DNA of 64,000 bases, from contig NZ_JARXRO010000018.1 of assembly GCF_029887935.1 (NCBI RefSeq), positions 205,114 to 269,113 of the forward strand. Direction: 5' to 3'. The DNA is from Luteimonas kalidii. Its GTDB lineage: Bacteria; Pseudomonadota; Gammaproteobacteria; Xanthomonadales; Xanthomonadaceae. The notes beneath the pieces were generated by a model that worked only from the letters and a program-made list of their open reading frames with translations, made no database searches and was not told where the DNA came from. Of the stretch, positions 60,310 to 64,000 are shown piece after piece (the stretch's first letter is position 1; every line of letters starts with the position of its first letter). Both the position numbers and the translations under genes were made by a program.

Positions 60310-60786
60310 CTAGGCGCGGGGCGTGACCGGCGAAATCCACATCGCGATGCGGGCACGCAGGACCGGCGTGCCGGACGGATCGGTGATCTCCACCGCCACC
60401 GGCAGCTCGTAGCCTGCCTCGGCCACGTGCGGCGCAAAGTCCGGCGTGGCCACGGCGCGCATGGTGCCGACCGCCTTCTTCAGGTACTCGACCTGCATCG
60501 CGCGCGGGATCCAGCGCATGCCGTCGGGCAGGCTTGCGTCGGTGGTCAGGCCGCCGATGAATTCGGCCAGGTTGCACAGCGCGATGGCGTGCACCGTGCC
60601 GAGGTGGTTGGTCACGCGGCGACGGTGGGCGATCGTGGCCACGCCGCGCCCCGGACCCAGCTCGACGATGCGGGGCGCGATGCCCGTGAAGTAGGGCGCC
60701 TTCCAGCAGACCAGGGTCGCGAACAGCCAGCGGCCGAAGGGCCTGGATTCCAGCCGCCGGTAGAGTCCGAGCACGCGCGAGGCCAT
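60310..60786 (-). CDS. DUF4442 hotdog-fold protein, thioesterase-like
   Basis: A 158-residue protein with RIVELGPGRGVATIAHRRRV, NHLGTVHAIALCNLAEFIGG, PRAMQVEYLKKAVGTMRAVA and EITDPSGTPVLRARIAMWIS. This is the pattern of DUF4442 hotdog proteins, related to acyl-CoA thioesterases (PaaI/YiiD type). The NHLGTVHA segment corresponds to the usual active-site helix. Its gene lies 76 bases after fadE in the same direction, so it may hydrolyse acyl-CoA intermediates. Start at 60786 (MASRVLGLY). Confidence 0.8.
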   Translation of the reverse strand: MASRVLGLYRRLESRPFGRWLFATLVCWKAPYFTGIAPRIVELGPGRGVATIAHRRRVTNHLGTVHAIALCNLAEFIGGLTTDASLPDGMRWIPRAMQVEYLKKAVGTMRAVATPDFAPHVAEAGYELPVAVEITDPSGTPVLRARIAMWISPVTPRA

Positions 60787-60862
60787 CAGGCGCCGCCGAT
60801 GCCGGCGATACGGTGCGGGCACCGCGTCGCCAGCGATCCGCGGCCGGCGCACATGGCGTGGA

Positions 60863-63340
60863 TCAGGCCGCTTCGCGCCGTGCGCCCGCCGTGTCCGGCA
60901 GGTCGCGATAGCCGGCCGAGCGCAGGGCGTCGGCATCGAAATCGTCGACGGTGATCGCATCCAGCGTCATTTCGCGGAGCTCCTCGAGCTGGGCGCGTTC
61001 GTCGGCGGTGATCCAGCCCTCGCGCACGCCCTCGTCGAGCTGCGACTTGAAGTCGAGTGCCTCGATGCTGCTGTTCTTCAGCGCCTTGAGGAACTTGCGC
61101 TCCACCGGCTCGGCGGCAATCGCCCTGGCCAGGTAGCTGTCGATGCGGCCACCCGGGTTGTTGGCGGTCGGCGTCAGGAACACGCCCTGCGCCAGCCGGT
61201 CGCGGGCCTCGTTGGGCGCCATCAGCAGCGCGGCCACGCGATGGCTCAGGCGGTCGCCCGGCGGCACCGCGCGGCGGCCCCATGGAAACACCAGTACCCA
61301 CATCAGCCAGCCCACGGGCCGGATCGGGAAATTCCGCAGCGCCGCCGACAGCGCCACCTCGATCCTGTGCACGCTGTCGTGGAAGGCCCAGGCCAGCAGC
61401 GGCTGGTCGGCCTGCGGCGCGCCCTCGTCGTGGTAGCGCTTGAGCATCGCGCTGGTCATGTACAGGTGGCTGAGCACATCGCCCAGGCGTCCCGACAGCG
61501 ACTCCTTGAACTTGAGCTTGCCGCCGAGCATCAGCATCGACACGTCGGCCATCAGCGCCAGGTTGGCCGAGTAGCGGTCGAGCTTGCGGAAATAGCGGCG
61601 GGTGTAGTCGTCGCCCGGCGCCGCGCCGATGCGCGCGCCGGTCAGGCCGAACCACAGCGAGCGCACCGCATTGGAGATCGCGAAGCCGATGTGGCCGAAC
61701 AGGTTGCGGTCGAACTCATTCACCGCCGCGGCCAGGTCGGGGTTCTGCGCCGCCTTCATCTCCTTCATCACCCACGGATGGCAGAGGATCGCGCCCTGGC
61801 CGAAGATCAGCAGGCTGCGGGTCATGATGTTGGCGCCTTCGACCGTGATCGCGATCGGCGAGGCCTGCCATGCGCGGCCGCCGATGTTGCGCGGCCCGAG
61901 GATGATGCCCTTGCCGCCGACCACGTCCATGAAGTCGCTGGCCACCTGCCGGCCCATCTCCGTGCAGTGGTACTTGGCGATCGCCGAGGGCACCGACGGC
62001 ACGTCGCCGCGATCGACCGCCGCCGCCGTCGCCTGCGACAGCGCGCTGGCCGCGTAGGCCTTGCCGCCGATGCGCGCGAGCGCTTCCTCCACGCCCTCGA
62101 AACGGCCGACCGACAGACCGAACTGCTTGCGGATGCGCGCGTAAGCGCCCACGACCACGGCGGCGAACTTGGCGCCGCCGCTGGCGGTGGAGGGCAGGGT
62201 GATCGAGCGGCCCACCGCGAGGCATTCGTTGAGCATGTTCCAGCCCAGGCCGGCCTTTTCCACGCCACCGATCAGCTGGCTGAGCGGAATGAACACGCCC
62301 TCGCCGCGGATCGGACCATTCTGGAACGGCGAGTTCAGCGGGAAATGGCGGCGACCGATCTCGACGCCTTCGGTATCGCGCGGCAGCAGCGCCAGGGTGA
62401 TGCCTATGTCGCGCTTCTCGCCGATCAGCCCCTCCGGGTCGTACATGCGGAAGGCCAGGCCGATCAGCGAGGCCACCGGCGCCAGGGTGATGTAGCGCTT
62501 GTTGAACGTCAGGCGCACGCCGAGCACGTTGGCGCCGTTCCATTCGCCCTTGCAGACGATGCCGTAGTCGGGGATCGACGTGGCGTCGGAGCCGGCGAAC
62601 GGACCGGTCAGGCCGAAGCAGGGCACTTCCTCGCCGGCCGCCAGGCGCGGCAGGTAGTAGTCCTTCTGTTCCGGGGTGCCGTAGTGCATCAGCAGTTCGC
62701 CCGGACCGAGCGAATTCGGTACGCCGACCGTCGAGCTGACCACGCTGCTGGCCGAGGACAGCTTCTGGATCACCTTGTGGTGCGCCAGCGCGCTGAAACC
62801 CAGCCCGCCGTACTCCTTCGGGATGATCATGCCGAAGAAGCGGTTGCGCTTGATGAAGTCCCACAGTTCCGGCGGCAGGTCGGCGTGGACGTGGTTGATC
62901 TGCCACTCGTCCACCATCGTGCACAGTTCCTCGACCGGCCCGTCGAGGAAGGCCTGCTCTTCGGCCGTGAGCTGCGGCCTGGGGTATGCCAGCAGGGTGT
63001 TCCAGTCCGGGTCGCCGGTAAACAGTTCGCCTTCGAAGCCGACCGACCCGGTTTCCAGCGCGATGCGCTCGGTCTGCGACAGCGGCGGCAGCACCTTGCG
63101 GAAGAACTTCAGCAGTGGCGTGGTCACCAGCGGCTTGCGCACGAAGGGCAGCAGCAGCGTGGCCGCGATCGCGGCCACGAGCACCGCCGCGACGATCGTG
63201 GCGACCGGGCTGGCGCCCAGGAACCAGCAGGCCACCAAAAGGGTGGCGCTGATCGCCACCCAGACGGCCAGGCGCAGCCGGTGGTAGGCGGCGAACGCAC
63301 CGGCGAGCAGCACGGCGAGGAAGGGAATCACGACGCTCAT
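60863..63340 (-). CDS. fadE: Acyl-CoA dehydrogenase FadE
   Basis: An 825-residue membrane-associated flavoenzyme of the FadE type. It catalyses the first step of fatty-acid beta-oxidation. Two N-terminal hydrophobic segments lie at residues 2-66. The dehydrogenase core has FFGMIIPKEYGGLGFSALAH, CFGLTGPFAGSDATSIPDYG, FNKRYITLAPVASLIGLAF, and YHCTEMGRQVASDFMDVVGG with GKGIILGPRN. The long C-terminal extension is specific to FadE. ATG 63340 is preferred to the adjacent GTG 63343 because GGAG lies eight bases upstream of it. The promoter carries a palindrome facing a divergent TetR gene. Confidence 0.95.
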   Translation of the reverse strand: MSVVIPFLAVLLAGAFAAYHRLRLAVWVAISATLLVACWFLGASPVATIVAAVLVAAIAATLLLPFVRKPLVTTPLLKFFRKVLPPLSQTERIALETGSVGFEGELFTGDPDWNTLLAYPRPQLTAEEQAFLDGPVEELCTMVDEWQINHVHADLPPELWDFIKRNRFFGMIIPKEYGGLGFSALAHHKVIQKLSSASSVVSSTVGVPNSLGPGELLMHYGTPEQKDYYLPRLAAGEEVPCFGLTGPFAGSDATSIPDYGIVCKGEWNGANVLGVRLTFNKRYITLAPVASLIGLAFRMYDPEGLIGEKRDIGITLALLPRDTEGVEIGRRHFPLNSPFQNGPIRGEGVFIPLSQLIGGVEKAGLGWNMLNECLAVGRSITLPSTASGGAKFAAVVVGAYARIRKQFGLSVGRFEGVEEALARIGGKAYAASALSQATAAAVDRGDVPSVPSAIAKYHCTEMGRQVASDFMDVVGGKGIILGPRNIGGRAWQASPIAITVEGANIMTRSLLIFGQGAILCHPWVMKEMKAAQNPDLAAAVNEFDRNLFGHIGFAISNAVRSLWFGLTGARIGAAPGDDYTRRYFRKLDRYSANLALMADVSMLMLGGKLKFKESLSGRLGDVLSHLYMTSAMLKRYHDEGAPQADQPLLAWAFHDSVHRIEVALSAALRNFPIRPVGWLMWVLVFPWGRRAVPPGDRLSHRVAALLMAPNEARDRLAQGVFLTPTANNPGGRIDSYLARAIAAEPVERKFLKALKNSSIEALDFKSQLDEGVREGWITADERAQLEELREMTLDAITVDDFDADALRSAGYRDLPDTAGARREAA

Positions 63341-63395
63341 CACGATGTCTCCAGCTCGATGGTGGCCCCACGCCCGGGAACGGGTCGCGACGAGC

Positions 63396-63440
63396 CTTGA
63401 CCGTACGGTCGAGTATGGAATCCGGCTGCAGGGTTGTCAA
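63396..63440 (-). promoter_or_regulatory. fadE promoter overlapped by a palindromic operator
   Basis: On the minus strand TTGACA (63440-63435), a 17-base spacer and CATACT (63417-63412) form a near-consensus promoter. A 12-bp perfect palindrome GACCGTACGGTC (63399-63410), extended by two more pairs to 63396-63413, covers the end of the -10 and the predicted start. Such a site is typical of TetR-type repressors. Confidence 0.8.
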
Positions 63441-63499
63441 CGTGGGTACGCATGCGCGACGATACTTTTCCCAACGCCAGCGTATGGACAACGATCGAC

Positions 63500-64000
63500 A
63501 TGGCCAGATCCGCCGCCACACCCCCGGCCGCCAGCGCCGCAGACGGTGCGCCCGCGACCGCAGGCGCGGCGGGCAAGCCGGAACGCAGCGGGCGCCTGAG
63601 TGCCGAGGACTGGGCCCAGGCCGCGCTCGACCTCATCGCCGAACAGGGCGTGGCCGCCGTGGCAGTGGAACCCCTGGCGCGTCGGCTCGGCGTGACAAAG
63701 GGGAGTTTCTACTGGCATTTCCCCTCGCGCGAGGCGCTGCTGCAGGCGGCGCTGGAGCGCTGGGAGAACGTCGAGCAGGAGGCGGTCTTCGGCACCCTGG
63801 AGCGGGTACCCGATCCGCGCGAACGCCTGCGCGCGCTGTTCCAGATGGTCGCGCACGAGTACCAGTCGCACGTGATCTACAGCGCCCTGCTCAAGGCGCT
63901 CGACCATCCGGCGGTGCAGCCGGTGATCGATCGCGTGTCCAAGCGGCGGCTGGACTATCTCGCCGCCTCCTTCCGCCAGGCCGGGCTCCCGCGCGAGGAG
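63500..64000 (+). CDS. TetR-family regulator, 5' part, divergent from fadE
   Basis: The first 167 codons, still open at the window end. An Ala/Pro-rich leader (residues 1-30) precedes the DNA-binding domain (WAQAALDLIAEQGVAAVAVE, PLARRLGVTKGSFYWHFPSR, residues about 38-82), which is textbook TetR. The start of the ligand domain follows (ERLRALFQMVAHEYQSHVIY). Divergent orientation to fadE and the palindrome between them suggest that it represses fadE and itself in response to acyl-CoA (inference). The start is ATG 63500. An ATG at 63484 is in another frame. Confidence 0.88.
   Translation, partial: MARSAATPPAASAADGAPATAGAAGKPERSGRLSAEDWAQAALDLIAEQGVAAVAVEPLARRLGVTKGSFYWHFPSREALLQAALERWENVEQEAVFGTLERVPDPRERLRALFQMVAHEYQSHVIYSALLKALDHPAVQPVIDRVSKRRLDYLAASFRQAGLPREE

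Overview
This is a window of about 70% GC bacterial chromosome. Gene families and order point to the gammaproteobacterial family Lysobacteraceae/Xanthomonadaceae (Lysobacter, Luteimonas and relatives). The signs are two TonB-dependent receptors, an Ala/Lys-rich histone H1-like protein, an NdvB-type cyclic glucan synthase, an OlsF-like acyltransferase fusion and xanthomonad-type REP hairpins. This is inference from content, since no rRNA or other taxonomic marker is present. I saw no tRNA, rRNA, IS element, prophage or CRISPR array.

Layout. (1) 1-6523: the end of an NrsF-type anti-sigma protein, an exported esterase, 3-methyladenine glycosylase I, ahcY preceded by a clear SAH riboswitch, and an alpha-E / circularly permuted ATP-grasp pair. 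(2) 6902-16562: a well-bounded catabolic cluster, with a TonB receptor, MFS carrier, exported type-B carboxylesterase, acyl-CoA ligase, TetR regulator and two SDRs. The first four genes overlap by one to ten bases. It reads as uptake, hydrolysis, CoA activation and oxidation of an ester whose identity is unknown. (3) 16721-20811: metK, divergent from an OlsF-like ornithine-lipid acyltransferase fused O-to-N, with an LpxH-like phosphoesterase overlapping it. (4) 21153-24523: a YdjM-like membrane protein, REP hairpins, and a three-gene overlapping phospholipid operon (CDP-alcohol transferase, acyltransferase, CdsA-like). (5) 24615-31113: dusB, a lipoprotein, nupC-rbsK nucleoside salvage, a GGDEF-like membrane protein and an aldo/keto reductase. 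(6) 31141-35374: a Fur-box-controlled heme uptake operon (hemP, receptor, two poorly known proteins). (7) 35394-43535: an ECF sigma / anti-sigma / PDZ operon, SPFH-NfeD pair, CDF metal exporter, gcvT, gcvH, then a promoter plus terminator unit (candidate small RNA) ahead of the H1-like gene. (8) 43709-56751: a serine beta-lactamase-like hydrolase, LemA-M48 pair and the 2911-residue NdvB. (9) 57154-64000: an EamA carrier, an NTP/NDP-antiporter-like carrier, small proteins, and fadE divergent from a TetR gene with a palindromic operator on the fadE promoter.

Methyl-cycle genes (metK, ahcY, gcvT, gcvH) and envelope or lipid genes (olsF-like, the CDP-alcohol operon, ndvB, fadE) are over-represented. 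The least explained elements are the ester-uptake cluster, the candidate sRNA upstream of the H1-like gene, the heme-operon accessory proteins and the CDP-alcohol operon.
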